From the NCBI GenBank assembly GCA_030625685.1, contig DAOUQJ010000009.1:59423-123422 (forward strand): DNA of 64,000 nucleotides. Direction: 5' to 3'. The translations under genes were made by a program, and so were the position numbers. The DNA is from Oscillospiraceae bacterium (GTDB lineage Bacteria; Bacillota; Clostridia; Oscillospirales; Oscillospiraceae). Of this stretch, positions 17,036 to 25,943 are shown in pieces. The notes below the pieces were generated by a model. It was not told where the DNA came from. It ran no database searches and worked only from the letters and a program-made list of their open reading frames with translations. Position 1 is the first letter of the stretch. Each line of letters starts with the position of its first letter.

Positions 17036-18247
17036 CTACCCTGTCTTTTTTGCTGGAATTTGCCTAGAAACAGATAACACAATGCCCATTTCAGCCAATT
17101 GTATCAATAAAGCAGATCCACCATAACTAAAAAAGGGCAATGAAATACCAGTAACGGGAAAAAAGTTTGTCACAACTGCCACATTCAAAAACACCTGGAA
17201 CGCAAGCAGTGTCACGACTCCCACAACCAGATATGTTCCAAAACGATCTTTAGCATGTAACGCTATCCAGTATCCACGCATAATCAGCAACGCAAAAATC
17301 ACCAATATGAATATGGCACCAATAAAGCCCAATTCTTCACAAATCACAGAGAAAATAAAATCATTATGTTCTTCGGGTAAATACAAATATTTTTGTCTAC
17401 TATTCCCAAATCCCAGTCCAAGCAACCCTCCTGAGCCGATAGCTAAGAGTGATTGAATCGCTTGGAATCCGCCTCCCAACGGATCGGACCATGGATCGTG
17501 CCAAATGTTAATCCGACGTTCCATATAATCCGTATTAGTGATAATAAACCATAACAAGCCACCAACTAAAGTGCCTGCTCCTAAAAACCAACCCCAACTT
17601 ATTCCTGCTACAAAGAGAAGAGATGCACCCACAACTAAAATCAATATTGTTGCAGACATGTGCGGTTGGAGATATAAAAGTCCAATTACAACAAGCAAAA
17701 CGACGCCATATGGTAATAACTCTAAAAAACCACTATCATGCATCGCTTTAAGCGTTCTTCCACCCAATGTGCGTGAATCTTTTGGTCTTATAAAAAAATC
17801 TTTTCGGTCTGACAGACGAGCTGAAAAATAAATTATTATGGCAATCTTAGCTATTTCAGATGGCTGAAATTGCGGTAGTCCCTTTAGCTTCAACCATCTT
17901 GTTGCACCATTAGCAGAAACCCCTAATCCAGGCACTAACACCAATAACAATAAAAAAATTGCAATCCCAAAAACAAGAAACCCAAATCGTTTGTATTTAG
18001 GATAGTTCAACCTTGAAACCCCATACATACCTGCAACACCTGCAAGTGCAAAAATTGCTTGCCTATTAAAATAGTAAGTTGCATTATAGTTTGATGCACT
18101 GCTATAAAATGCCGAGGCATACGAAGCGGAAAAGACCATTACTACGCCGATTCCCACCAACAATAAAACTAGTATCAAAAAAGGCAAATCCAAAGGAGCT
18201 TTTGCCGATTCTTCCTTGGTCAGTTTGGATTCCCCATTTTTTTGCAC
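17036..18247 (-). CDS. ftsW: Peptidoglycan glycosyltransferase FtsW (SEDS family)
   Basis: SEDS proteins polymerise lipid II together with a class B penicillin-binding protein. The 403 residues contain about ten membrane helices. The signature region GFGNSRQKYLYLPEEHNDFIF-type motif (split here by length limits: GLGFGNSRQKYLYLPE then HNDFIFSVICEELG) and FPVTGISLPFFSYGGSAL near the C-terminus are diagnostic. The start is GTG 18247 with GAGGAGGG about nine bases upstream. The partner PBP lies four genes upstream. SpoVE, the sporulation paralogue, occupies the same place in some genomes, so the division or spore role is not settled by sequence alone. Confidence 0.93.
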   Translation of the reverse strand: MQKNGESKLTKEESAKAPLDLPFLILVLLLVGIGVVMVFSASYASAFYSSASNYNATYYFNRQAIFALAGVAGMYGVSRLNYPKYKRFGFLVFGIAIFLLLLVLVPGLGVSANGATRWLKLKGLPQFQPSEIAKIAIIIYFSARLSDRKDFFIRPKDSRTLGGRTLKAMHDSGFLELLPYGVVLLVVIGLLYLQPHMSATILILVVGASLLFVAGISWGWFLGAGTLVGGLLWFIITNTDYMERRINIWHDPWSDPLGGGFQAIQSLLAIGSGGLLGLGFGNSRQKYLYLPEEHNDFIFSVICEELGFIGAIFILVIFALLIMRGYWIALHAKDRFGTYLVVGVVTLLAFQVFLNVAVVTNFFPVTGISLPFFSYGGSALLIQLAEMGIVLSVSRQIPAKKTG

Positions 18248-18282
18248 AACATGGCCCTCCTCTAGTTTCTTTCACCGCACAA

Positions 18283-19305
18283 CTACGGCAAGCTGACTGG
18301 ATACATATCTACAACGCCATAATAGGCTATGATACAACAAATTACTGTGATACTACTAAACACAAAAAAGAGTTTCTTTTCACTCCAACCCTTTTTTTCA
18401 TAATGATGGTGTAAAGGTGCCATTAAAAAAAATCGTTTCCCTTTTGTGAGTTTAAAATAAACCACTTGGATAATATCCGACATCGCTTCTGCTACATAAA
18501 TCAAACCTACTAATGGTAAAATCAATGGAATATTCAGAGCAAAAGCCATACCACAAATTGCACCACCTAAGAAAAGTGACCCTGTATCTCCCATAAAAAC
18601 TTTTGCTGGATTAAAATTGTAAATTAAAAATCCTAGAAGCGATCCAAAAAGTGCAGTTGCAAAAATACCTACACCCAAAGCTTGCATTTGATCTTTCAAG
18701 CTATATTGATGATATGCTACCGCTGCAAAAAAAGCACACACTGGCAAGCTAACACCTGTTACCAAACCATCAACACCATCTGTTAAATTTACCGCATTGA
18801 CTGTTCCTACCATAACTATAGCTGCAAACGCCATATACGTAAGCCAATTCAGCTTCCACTCTATTCCCCAAAAAGGAACATATAAATTGGGATTAATTAG
18901 CCCATTGTTTCGCAACAATACAAGAAATACAATGGCAACCGCTATCTGCAAAAGAAACTTCTGCGCTGCAGATAAACCAGTATTATGCTTTTTTTTAACT
19001 TTCTCATAATCATCAAGAAAACCAATCACGCCAAAGACCAAGGAAAATAAAAAAATTGCCAATGCAGACAAATTACCATCTAATATTACGTTTCCAGCCA
19101 CCACTAAAATCACAATTAATACAGCTAGAATAAAAGATATCCCACCCATAGTGGGTGTTCCTTGTTTTGATATGTGCCAAACAGGACCATCTTCTTTAAT
19201 CGGCTGTCCAGCTTTGAATCGACGAAGAGCGGGTAACAGTAGTGCTCCTAATATTGCAGACAATGCAAATCCAAGCAAAGCCGCCATCATCAGCTTATTT
19301 AACAT
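18283..19305 (-). CDS. mraY: Phospho-MurNAc-pentapeptide transferase MraY
   Basis: MraY moves phospho-MurNAc-pentapeptide from UDP to undecaprenyl phosphate, making lipid I. The 340-residue polytopic protein has GTPTMGGISFI near residue 50, DDYEK (about 98), the active-site NLTDGVDGLVTG near 175, NFNPAKVFMGDTGSLFLGG near 235, and the terminal LMAPLHHHYEKKGWSE histidine motif. GGGGGAAGG precedes the ATG. It follows murE directly; in most dcw clusters murF stands between them, but here it does not. Confidence 0.97.
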   Translation of the reverse strand: MLNKLMMAALLGFALSAILGALLLPALRRFKAGQPIKEDGPVWHISKQGTPTMGGISFILAVLIVILVVAGNVILDGNLSALAIFLFSLVFGVIGFLDDYEKVKKKHNTGLSAAQKFLLQIAVAIVFLVLLRNNGLINPNLYVPFWGIEWKLNWLTYMAFAAIVMVGTVNAVNLTDGVDGLVTGVSLPVCAFFAAVAYHQYSLKDQMQALGVGIFATALFGSLLGFLIYNFNPAKVFMGDTGSLFLGGAICGMAFALNIPLILPLVGLIYVAEAMSDIIQVVYFKLTKGKRFFLMAPLHHHYEKKGWSEKKLFFVFSSITVICCIIAYYGVVDMYPVSLP

Positions 19306-19350
19306 ATTTTACCTTCCCCCGTCGACATCTTTTCTTTAGCATTACTATCT

Positions 19351-20799
19351 TTACATGCGTTCTTTAAAATAATTATCTATCACTTCTCGTTCATCGAAAT
19401 GAAACCGATCCAAACCAATTTCCTGATAAGTTTCATGTCCTTTTCCTGCCAAAACAATAACATCTCCTACTTTTCCTTCTTTTAAAGCATAACGAATTGC
19501 TTTTTCCCGATCAATTTCAATTATTTTCTTTTTATTCTGTTCTGTCATTCCCAATTCAATTTCTTCAATTATCTCCTCAGGAGACTCTGTTCTAGGATTA
19601 TCTGAAGTCACAATAACCAAATCAGCTAAGTTACTTGCAATAGAACCCATAATAGGTCGTTTTTCTCGATCACGATCTCCACCACAGCCAAACACACAAA
19701 TCACTCTGTTCTCTGCAAATTCTCTTGCCGTCATCAAAATGTTTTCTAAAGCATTTGGCGTGTGTGCGTAATCAATAACCACGGTATAACTCATTGGAGT
19801 TTTCACAATTTCTACTCTTCCCCTCACACCAGCTACATCTCTAAGCGATACAGTAGTATCAAGCAGCGAGAACCCCAAGACCAAGCCACAAGCAATAACA
19901 CCCAGAGCATTGTAAATATTAAATCCCCCAGGTATTGGAAGTCTAACACGATTAATTCCACCCAAAATCAACGCTTCAAATTCAATATATTCAGGCATAA
20001 TTCTAATATTTTGCGCCAATAAATCCGCTTCCACTTTATTTTCCGAATACGTGAATTTTTGACAAGTAGCGTGCTGCGCAAAATGCATACCTGCTTCATC
20101 GTCTATATTGAAGACGCCTGTTTCACATTGCTCGAATAATTTCCCTTTAGCTTCACGATATCTATTCATGTCTCCATGAAAATCTAGATGGTCTTGACTT
20201 AAATTAGTGAAAATACCAACCTTAAACTCAATTCCATACACTCTTTCAAGCATCAATGCATGCGAAGACACTTCCATAACAACATATTTACATCCCGCAT
20301 CAGCCATAGATCTAAAAAGCTCATGCAAATCATAAGACTCTGGCGTTGTTCTCTTTGATGCAATCACATCATCTCCAATCATATTTTGATTGGTTCCAAT
20401 AAGACCAACTTTAGCCTCGCCTAAATTTTCTAGCATTTGTTTTAGTAGATACGTTGTAGTTGTTTTCCCGTTTGTACCAGTTACACCCAAGATAGTCATT
20501 TCTTTTGCCGGGTTACCAAACCAGTTAGCTGAGATTTGAGCCAGTGCACGTCTAGTATCCTCAACCACAATCCAAGGGCCTTCTTTATTTGGTTTCTTTT
20601 CACAAATCACTGCTGCAGCACCAGCATTTATGGCTTTTTCGATGAATGCATTTCCATCCCAACGATAACCTGAAATGGCCACAAACAATGCACCATTCTG
20701 TAAATTTCTTGTATCGAAACTTAGTGAGTTTATTTCTATATCCTTCTCTGTATAATCATTTAGTACAGTTACATTTTGTAATACTTCGGATAATTTCAA
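19351..20799 (-). CDS. murE: UDP-MurNAc-L-Ala-D-Glu:meso-diaminopimelate ligase MurE
   Basis: MurE adds the third peptide residue to the wall precursor. The 482 residues show the three Mur ligase domains: N-terminal UDP-binding (SFDTRNLQNGALFVAI), the ATPase GVTGTNGKTTTTYL near residue 108, and the C-terminal domain with DNPRTESPEEI around residue 400. The DNPR motif selects meso-diaminopimelate rather than lysine, agreeing with the dap genes at 49927-53883. The start is a TTG at 20799 with GGAGG seven bases upstream. It is 38 bases after the PBP gene in the operon. Confidence 0.97.
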   Translation of the reverse strand: MKLSEVLQNVTVLNDYTEKDIEINSLSFDTRNLQNGALFVAISGYRWDGNAFIEKAINAGAAAVICEKKPNKEGPWIVVEDTRRALAQISANWFGNPAKEMTILGVTGTNGKTTTTYLLKQMLENLGEAKVGLIGTNQNMIGDDVIASKRTTPESYDLHELFRSMADAGCKYVVMEVSSHALMLERVYGIEFKVGIFTNLSQDHLDFHGDMNRYREAKGKLFEQCETGVFNIDDEAGMHFAQHATCQKFTYSENKVEADLLAQNIRIMPEYIEFEALILGGINRVRLPIPGGFNIYNALGVIACGLVLGFSLLDTTVSLRDVAGVRGRVEIVKTPMSYTVVIDYAHTPNALENILMTAREFAENRVICVFGCGGDRDREKRPIMGSIASNLADLVIVTSDNPRTESPEEIIEEIELGMTEQNKKKIIEIDREKAIRYALKEGKVGDVIVLAGKGHETYQEIGLDRFHFDEREVIDNYFKERM

Positions 20800-20837
20800 A
20801 TGCTCACCTCCAAGTTTTTACAGTTTTCATCTGCAAA

Positions 20838-23237
20838 CTAATTTGCATAGTCTTGCACAGAGTTATCTAAGAAGTATACTTCTACTACTGTTCCTGGTTC
20901 CACCAATACTCCTGCAGTCAAAGACTGACTAAAGGCAATCATATTTGTAGACGTTGCAGCTTCTGAACCCACCGCCTTTATATATAATCCATTATCTTCT
21001 AGCTCTCGTTTCGCTGAAGCATATGTTCTCCCCAGAACATTAGGAACCTCTGTTTTATTATCTGATTTTTCTTCTTCCATATATATGACTACTGCGCTAT
21101 CAGTCGGGATCACCATTCCACTTTGTGGAGTCTGATCCGTCACTTCATTGCCAGATCCCACTACTTTCCAACGCAAATTTTTCGCCGCGAGCAAATCTTT
21201 AGCCTTCTGTAGCGAACTTCCTCTCAGAGAAGGAACACTAACATCAGAAAGGCTCTGTTCACCTTGTTTTTGAACTCCAAGATAATCTAAGATATCTGCA
21301 ATCAGTTGACCAGCCATTGGCGCCGCCATATTACCACCACTGATATAATGCCCTGAATCTGTATAAGTTGAACCAGGCGAACTCTGTTTCGGATGATCAT
21401 ATGCTAGCAATACTATGATCTCTGGATCATCCGCTGGAGCAAATCCAACAAAAGATACAATCAAATGCCCTTCTTGATTTGTTTGTGATGTACCTGTCTT
21501 ACCGCCGATGCGATATCCTTCAATAAAAGCATTTTTTCCTGTTCCGCCATCACCAACAACACTTTCCATCATAGATCGCACTTCATCAGAAGTCGCTTGA
21601 CTAATCACCTGTCTAACCAAAGTTGGCTCATTATACTCAATCACATTACCCATAGAATCACTAATTGATTGCACTACATATGGTTCATATAAATACCCAC
21701 CATTAATAGTAGCAGACAATGCCGAAATCAGTGCAATTGGCGTTACTTGGAACCGTTGACCAAAAGAAGCTGTTGCAAGAGATACTATATTGCCCCCTCC
21801 TGCTAAAAATTCACTTTTTGGCCAAAAATTACCGCGTCCTTCGCCCTGCATATCAACACCAGTGGTTGAAAGCAGTCCATAGTTTTCGACATATTGGTAA
21901 AATGTTTCAGCACCTATTTTCTGCCCAATTTCAATCATTGCTGGGTTACAGGAGTTCATAAGTGCTTCTCTCAATGTTTGATCTCCATGCCCTGTTCGCT
22001 TATGACAACGAATAGGTTTATCCCACCCTGGAACCATAACGCTACCGGAGCAATAATAATGATCAGAAGTTGAAATTGTTGCCTCTTCTAATCCCATTGC
22101 TACTACAATAGGTTTGAAAGTAGATCCAGGTTCATATGTGTCATTAATCGCCTTGCTTCTCCATTGCAACATTTGCGCATTGCTTAGCGCCCTTCTATAC
22201 TCACTTTCTAAAATAGTTTTATTTTCTTCTGTAACGATGACTTCTTCTTGTGTTTCAGATGTTTCAACTTGCGGTGCTGACAAGGCATTCTGCATTGCAA
22301 ACAGTTCATCTTGCATTGCCGCCAGTTCCGCCTTTGTTTTGACATCTTTTACTGTACTAGGTTGATTCAAATCGTAATCAGGTAAACTCACCATAGCATA
22401 AATTTCACCCGATTTTGGGTTCATTACAATACAAAATCCACCCTCTAGTACATCAAACTCTTCAATACCTTTTTCAACAGTTCGTTGTGCATAGTACTGA
22501 ATAGTCGAATCAATTGTTAAATTTAAATTATTTCCATTTTCAGCATCTACATATGCTTCATAACCAGTAAGCATTTCAACACCGTTAGCTGCCCTTGCCG
22601 TCACAATTCGTCCGGCTTGCCCAGATAAATTATTTTCATAAATCGCTTCCAAGCCATATGCCCCTTGGTTTTCACTATTCACAAAACCAACAACTTGTGC
22701 TGCTAATGAAGCGTATGGATAATATCGTTTGCTATCCGCTTCTAAATACACACCACTTGAAAGCCCATTATCCACAACAAACTTTCTAACTTGTTTTTCA
22801 ATTTCTTCTTCCACTCGATATGCAAGCACCTGATATTGAGCTTCTGTTTTTTTCATGCGTTCCATAATCGAGTCACGATCAATATCTAGTATTGTTGCCA
22901 AGCCATCTGCAATCAAATTCTGATCCAATTCTTTTTCAATGATGTCTTTTGGAGAAATGACTACATTATGGACAGAAGCACTGATTGCTAAAATATTTCC
23001 ATTCCGATCATTAATGGTACCCCGATTGGCAGACACTTTTAAATCCCTGGTCTGATTTTGAATTGCCTTTTCCGCATACATTGCATGATCAATGATTTGA
23101 ATATTCCACAATTGCATAAACAAAAGTGAAAACGTAACAACGCCGAAGCAAGTCATCAAGAACAGAATACGTCTTTTCGTTGTGACATTTGCACGGCGTA
23201 GATTTTCTTTTGTATTCATCCTTCCCAAAAACTTCAT
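20838..23237 (-). CDS. Class B penicillin-binding protein with two PASTA domains (FtsI/SpoVD type)
   Basis: A transpeptidase that cross-links septal or spore peptidoglycan. The 799-residue protein has an N-terminal membrane anchor (about residues 25-45), a dimerisation domain (DRNGNILAIS near 80), an insertion around residues 300-345 rich in Glu, Gln and Ala, and the transpeptidase domain. The active-site STFK is near residue 372, SCN near 431 and KTGT near 610. Two PASTA domains end the protein (VPSLRGSSLQKAKDLL and VPNVLGRTYASAKREL). The best start is ATG 23237, ten bases after GGAG. PASTA repeats occur in both division PBPs and SpoVD, so the precise role is open; the dcw position suggests division. 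Confidence 0.93.
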   Translation of the reverse strand: MKFLGRMNTKENLRRANVTTKRRILFLMTCFGVVTFSLLFMQLWNIQIIDHAMYAEKAIQNQTRDLKVSANRGTINDRNGNILAISASVHNVVISPKDIIEKELDQNLIADGLATILDIDRDSIMERMKKTEAQYQVLAYRVEEEIEKQVRKFVVDNGLSSGVYLEADSKRYYPYASLAAQVVGFVNSENQGAYGLEAIYENNLSGQAGRIVTARAANGVEMLTGYEAYVDAENGNNLNLTIDSTIQYYAQRTVEKGIEEFDVLEGGFCIVMNPKSGEIYAMVSLPDYDLNQPSTVKDVKTKAELAAMQDELFAMQNALSAPQVETSETQEEVIVTEENKTILESEYRRALSNAQMLQWRSKAINDTYEPGSTFKPIVVAMGLEEATISTSDHYYCSGSVMVPGWDKPIRCHKRTGHGDQTLREALMNSCNPAMIEIGQKIGAETFYQYVENYGLLSTTGVDMQGEGRGNFWPKSEFLAGGGNIVSLATASFGQRFQVTPIALISALSATINGGYLYEPYVVQSISDSMGNVIEYNEPTLVRQVISQATSDEVRSMMESVVGDGGTGKNAFIEGYRIGGKTGTSQTNQEGHLIVSFVGFAPADDPEIIVLLAYDHPKQSSPGSTYTDSGHYISGGNMAAPMAGQLIADILDYLGVQKQGEQSLSDVSVPSLRGSSLQKAKDLLAAKNLRWKVVGSGNEVTDQTPQSGMVIPTDSAVVIYMEEEKSDNKTEVPNVLGRTYASAKRELEDNGLYIKAVGSEAATSTNMIAFSQSLTAGVLVEPGTVVEVYFLDNSVQDYAN

Positions 23238-23353
23238 TCAGCTATGTCTCCATCTTTCAACATAAAATATGAATCGCAAGAACTTAATTTTTCTCGCGGT
23301 TCACAATTTGCTTTCCCTTGTATCATATGAATGTTTACAGTAAAAATATGTTT

Positions 23354-23809
23354 CTAATGCGGAAAAATTTCTTTAATTTGCGATAACAGCTCCCTAAAGA
23401 ATCCTTGCTTTTCATAATAATTCACTGCATCAGGTTCGGCCAATTCTATAACATATATTTGACTGTTTTGCATTTTGACCATTTCGCCACTTTCTAACAC
23501 TTCTTTTTTAATGGCTTGTAAATCGTATGCTAATTCATATCGTGCCAACAGCTTTGCCTCTTCAATTTTCAGTACATCCATTTGACTTTTCAATTCAGCT
23601 GCCTCATCATTGAGTTCCACCATATCAACATATTGCATCAGAGTAAACATAAACAATAGTCCAGCTATCAGCATTCCGATAATAACAGACGGTGATATAA
23701 TTGCGTTCTCACGCTTTTGAACTTCTAGTCTTTTTAATCTTTCACGTTTTTTTGTGCTTTGTGTCTGTTTTCTCAATGACTTAATATACTTCTTACCATT
23801 GCGCTTCAA
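23354..23809 (-). CDS. ftsL: FtsL-like cell division protein
   Basis: A 151-residue bitopic protein: a long basic cytoplasmic head (about residues 1-38, many Lys/Arg), one membrane helix (about 40-62) and an extracellular coiled-coil-like stretch from VDMVELNDEAAELKSQ to about residue 110. That is the FtsL/DivIC plan; these proteins bridge DivIB and the SEDS-PBP synthase. Assignment rests on this layout and its position between rsmH and the PBP gene, since FtsL sequences are poorly conserved. The start is TTG 23809, eight bases after GGAGGG. Confidence 0.8.
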   Translation of the reverse strand: MKRNGKKYIKSLRKQTQSTKKRERLKRLEVQKRENAIISPSVIIGMLIAGLLFMFTLMQYVDMVELNDEAAELKSQMDVLKIEEAKLLARYELAYDLQAIKKEVLESGEMVKMQNSQIYVIELAEPDAVNYYEKQGFFRELLSQIKEIFPH

Positions 23810-23839
23810 GTGTTTTCCCTCCTTGAACGCCTACCCTGA

Positions 23840-24784
23840 TCACAGTTTCAATGCAACTCTCAATTTCGCACTTCTTGCCCTAGGATTTCTATTAATCTCT
23901 TCAGCAGTTGGCAAAATAGGTTTCTTAGGCATTAACTTTAAAAGTGGTTTTTTTCCACAAATACACACTGGAAACTCAGGTGGGCAATCGCATCCTCTCG
24001 CCATCGTAACAAATTCGGATTTTACAATTCTATCTTCCAAAGAATGGAAAGATATGACTGCAATTCTGCCATCTACCTTCAACCTTGAAACTGCCTGTTT
24101 GAGCATATCAGAAACTGCTCCCAACTCGTCATTAACAGCAATTCGAATCCCTTGAAAACTCCGTTTTGCTGGATGCTTTTTCTCTCTCAAAGCAGATGCA
24201 GGCATTGAACTTTTGATGATGTCTACCAATTGCCAAGTCGAGTTGATATTCTGATTTTCGCGATTTCTGCATATGGCGTTTGCAATTGCATTTGCATAAC
24301 GCTCCTCACCATATTGATACAAAACTCTTCGAATTTCTTCTTTTGCCCATTCATTCACAATGGTATAAGCAGTTAAGGAATCTTCTTGGTTCATTCTCAT
24401 ATCTAAAGGCGCATCATACTGATAAGAAAAACCACGTTCAGGATTGTCTAGCTGTGGAGATGAAACACCCAAATCAAACAACATTCCATTTACTTCTGAA
24501 ATATCCAACGAATCAAGCATCTCACCCAATTGCCTAAAATTACCATGAACAAATGTCACTTTATCCTTATATGATTGAAGTTTCACTTTTCCTTCTTCAA
24601 TTGCTTGAATATCTTGGTCAATACAAATCAAACGACCTTCTTCTCCCAAACGTTTTACAATTTCTAGGGAATGTCCTGCTCTTCCCAACGTTCCGTCAAC
24701 ATAAATACCGTTCGGCTTGATATCCAATCCTTCTATACATTCATTTAATAGCACTGGCTCATGCAAATACATTTCATTCATCAT
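23840..24784 (-). CDS. rsmH: 16S rRNA (cytosine-1402-N4) methyltransferase RsmH (MraW)
   Basis: RsmH methylates C1402 in the ribosomal P site. From ATG 24784, which overlaps the mraZ stop codon (ATGA arrangement), the protein has 314 residues, the family length. It begins near MYLHEPVLLNE, has the SAM-binding YVDGTLGRAGHS near residue 35, MLFDLGVSSPQLD and RGFSYQYDAPLDMRM near 110-130, and ISFHSLEDRIVK near 235. A reading extended to 24850 would run inside mraZ and is unlikely. ATGs at 24781 and 24772 are alternatives. It is second in the dcw operon. Confidence 0.96.
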   Translation of the reverse strand: MMNEMYLHEPVLLNECIEGLDIKPNGIYVDGTLGRAGHSLEIVKRLGEEGRLICIDQDIQAIEEGKVKLQSYKDKVTFVHGNFRQLGEMLDSLDISEVNGMLFDLGVSSPQLDNPERGFSYQYDAPLDMRMNQEDSLTAYTIVNEWAKEEIRRVLYQYGEERYANAIANAICRNRENQNINSTWQLVDIIKSSMPASALREKKHPAKRSFQGIRIAVNDELGAVSDMLKQAVSRLKVDGRIAVISFHSLEDRIVKSEFVTMARGCDCPPEFPVCICGKKPLLKLMPKKPILPTAEEINRNPRARSAKLRVALKL

Positions 24785-25203
24785 GCATCTAAACTTTCTA
24801 ATAATTCTTTCATTTTTGCTGGTGTCATTTCTTCTTGGCTTGCATACCATTTTTCAGCGTCCCAAATTTCGACTCTATTATGCACACCAATTAAAACAAC
24901 TTTTTTTTCAAGCCCTGCGTAACGACGCAACATTTGTGGAATCGTTATTCTTCCTTGTGCATCTGGTTCACATTTCACTGCATTTGCAAAAAGTGGGCGC
25001 ATTAAACCAGACTTACTAATTGGTAACGAAGTGAATTTTTCCGTAAATCGATCCCAGCTTTCCATCGGATAAATGGATAAGCATTCATCAATACCTAGAG
25101 TAAGATAGAAGATACTACCAAGCTCTTCTCTGAGTTTGGACGCAACAAGCAGACGCCCCTTAGCGTCAATTGAGTGTTCAAAAGTACCTGTTGCACTGAT
25201 CAT
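24781..25203 (-). CDS. mraZ: Transcriptional regulator MraZ
   Basis: MraZ is an AbrB-like DNA-binding ring protein that controls the dcw operon it heads. The 140 residues contain the two repeated MraZ domains: FEHSIDAKGRLLVASKLREE at the start and CEPDAQGRITIPQMLRRYAG from about residue 72, each with the conserved DxxGR motif. AGGAGGG lies before the ATG. Just upstream, three direct repeats spaced ten bases apart match a MraZ operator, so autoregulation is strongly suggested. Confidence 0.97.
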   Translation of the reverse strand: MISATGTFEHSIDAKGRLLVASKLREELGSIFYLTLGIDECLSIYPMESWDRFTEKFTSLPISKSGLMRPLFANAVKCEPDAQGRITIPQMLRRYAGLEKKVVLIGVHNRVEIWDAEKWYASQEEMTPAKMKELLESLDA

Positions 25204-25220
25204 CTACTACCCTCCTTTTT

Positions 25221-25250
25221 TCACCACTTCACACCATTTCCTCCCACTTC
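25221..25250 (-). promoter_or_regulatory. mraZ: MraZ operator: three 10-base direct repeats
   Basis: On the minus strand three consecutive decamers share the pattern AARTGGKRNN: AAGTGGGAGG is shown by 25250-25241 within one base of register, then AATGGTGTG- and AGTGGTGA-type copies to 25221. The TGG core recurs exactly every ten bases. Known MraZ sites are TGGG/GTGG-core direct repeats with this helical spacing. They lie between the -10 box and the ribosome binding site, so bound MraZ would block initiation or early elongation. Confidence 0.75.
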
Positions 25251-25259
25251 TTAGTATTC

Positions 25260-25288
25260 AGTATAAGTTTTCTTGCTTAAAAATGCAA
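25260..25288 (-). promoter_or_regulatory. Predicted promoter of the dcw cluster
   Basis: The minus strand has TTGCAT (25283-25288), a 17-base spacer and TATACT (25260-25265). The start point near 25253 falls right at the upstream edge of the MraZ repeats. Confidence 0.7.
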
Positions 25289-25431
25289 CTATTTTTTTGT
25301 ATTTCACAATAGTTTTTTGCGTTATTTTATTCGTTTTTTCAACACTTTTCACAGCTTTTTCTAGATTTAGTAATTAAATTTATGTTCACCACCATATATA
25401 GAGATGCAAATATTATTTCATCTCTGTACAC

Positions 25432-25465
25432 AAAAAAAAACGGCAGCATTATCGCTACCGTTTTT
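25432..25465 (-). terminator. Terminator after the coaD-linked gene
   Basis: An 8-bp stem with one G-U pair (ACGGTAGC against GCTGCCGT on the minus strand) and a short loop is followed by a run of nine T, 17 bases after the stop codon at 25482. The downstream stretch to the dcw promoter shows no gene. Confidence 0.8.
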
Positions 25466-25481
25466 CCTATGTAAAGTTACA

Positions 25482-25943
25482 TTATCTTCCCATATCATAA
25501 AACTTGGTTCGTGCGTTTCTCACAGCATCATAGGAATCAGCTACACTCTCTTCGAGATTATTGAGTGTTTCTTCACAAAACGCAGTTAACGCCTGCCTTA
25601 CTTCGCGACTTCTCTCCTCAGATTCTTGAATATTCTTATCAGCTAAGCGCTTTGCCTCTACCACAAGTTCGTCTTCGTTAAGAAGTTTACGTACATAATC
25701 TTCGGCTTTTTGACGCAAATCATCTGCTTCTTTCTTCGCCGCAGCAATATAATCATTTTTCTTTTCCATCAGTTCTTTTGCTTTTCTTACCTCATTAGGC
25801 ACCGTGGCACGAATATCCTCCACTAAATTAAGCACAACATCTCTTTCAAGAACACACTTGTCTGCGTTAAAAGTGGTCCCCTTCGCATCCTGAACCATGT
25901 TATAAAGTGCATTACAGAGCTCTTCTACATTATGATTTGTCAT
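25482..25943 (-). CDS. Coiled-coil protein linked to coaD, function unknown
   Basis: A 153-residue, highly charged protein without membrane segments. From about residue 35 to 135 it is an almost continuous Glu/Lys/Ala-rich helix (for example AKELMEKKNDYIAAAKKEA and EAKRLADKNIQESEER), consistent with a coiled coil. Similar proteins next to coaD in Clostridia are often labelled ATPase or V-type ATPase subunit H-like because of this helix, which is weak evidence. The ATG at 25943 follows GAGG by eight bases and overlaps the end of coaD by 14 bases, so the two are probably translated together. I do not assign a function. Confidence 0.75.
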   Translation of the reverse strand: MTNHNVEELCNALYNMVQDAKGTTFNADKCVLERDVVLNLVEDIRATVPNEVRKAKELMEKKNDYIAAAKKEADDLRQKAEDYVRKLLNEDELVVEAKRLADKNIQESEERSREVRQALTAFCEETLNNLEESVADSYDAVRNARTKFYDMGR

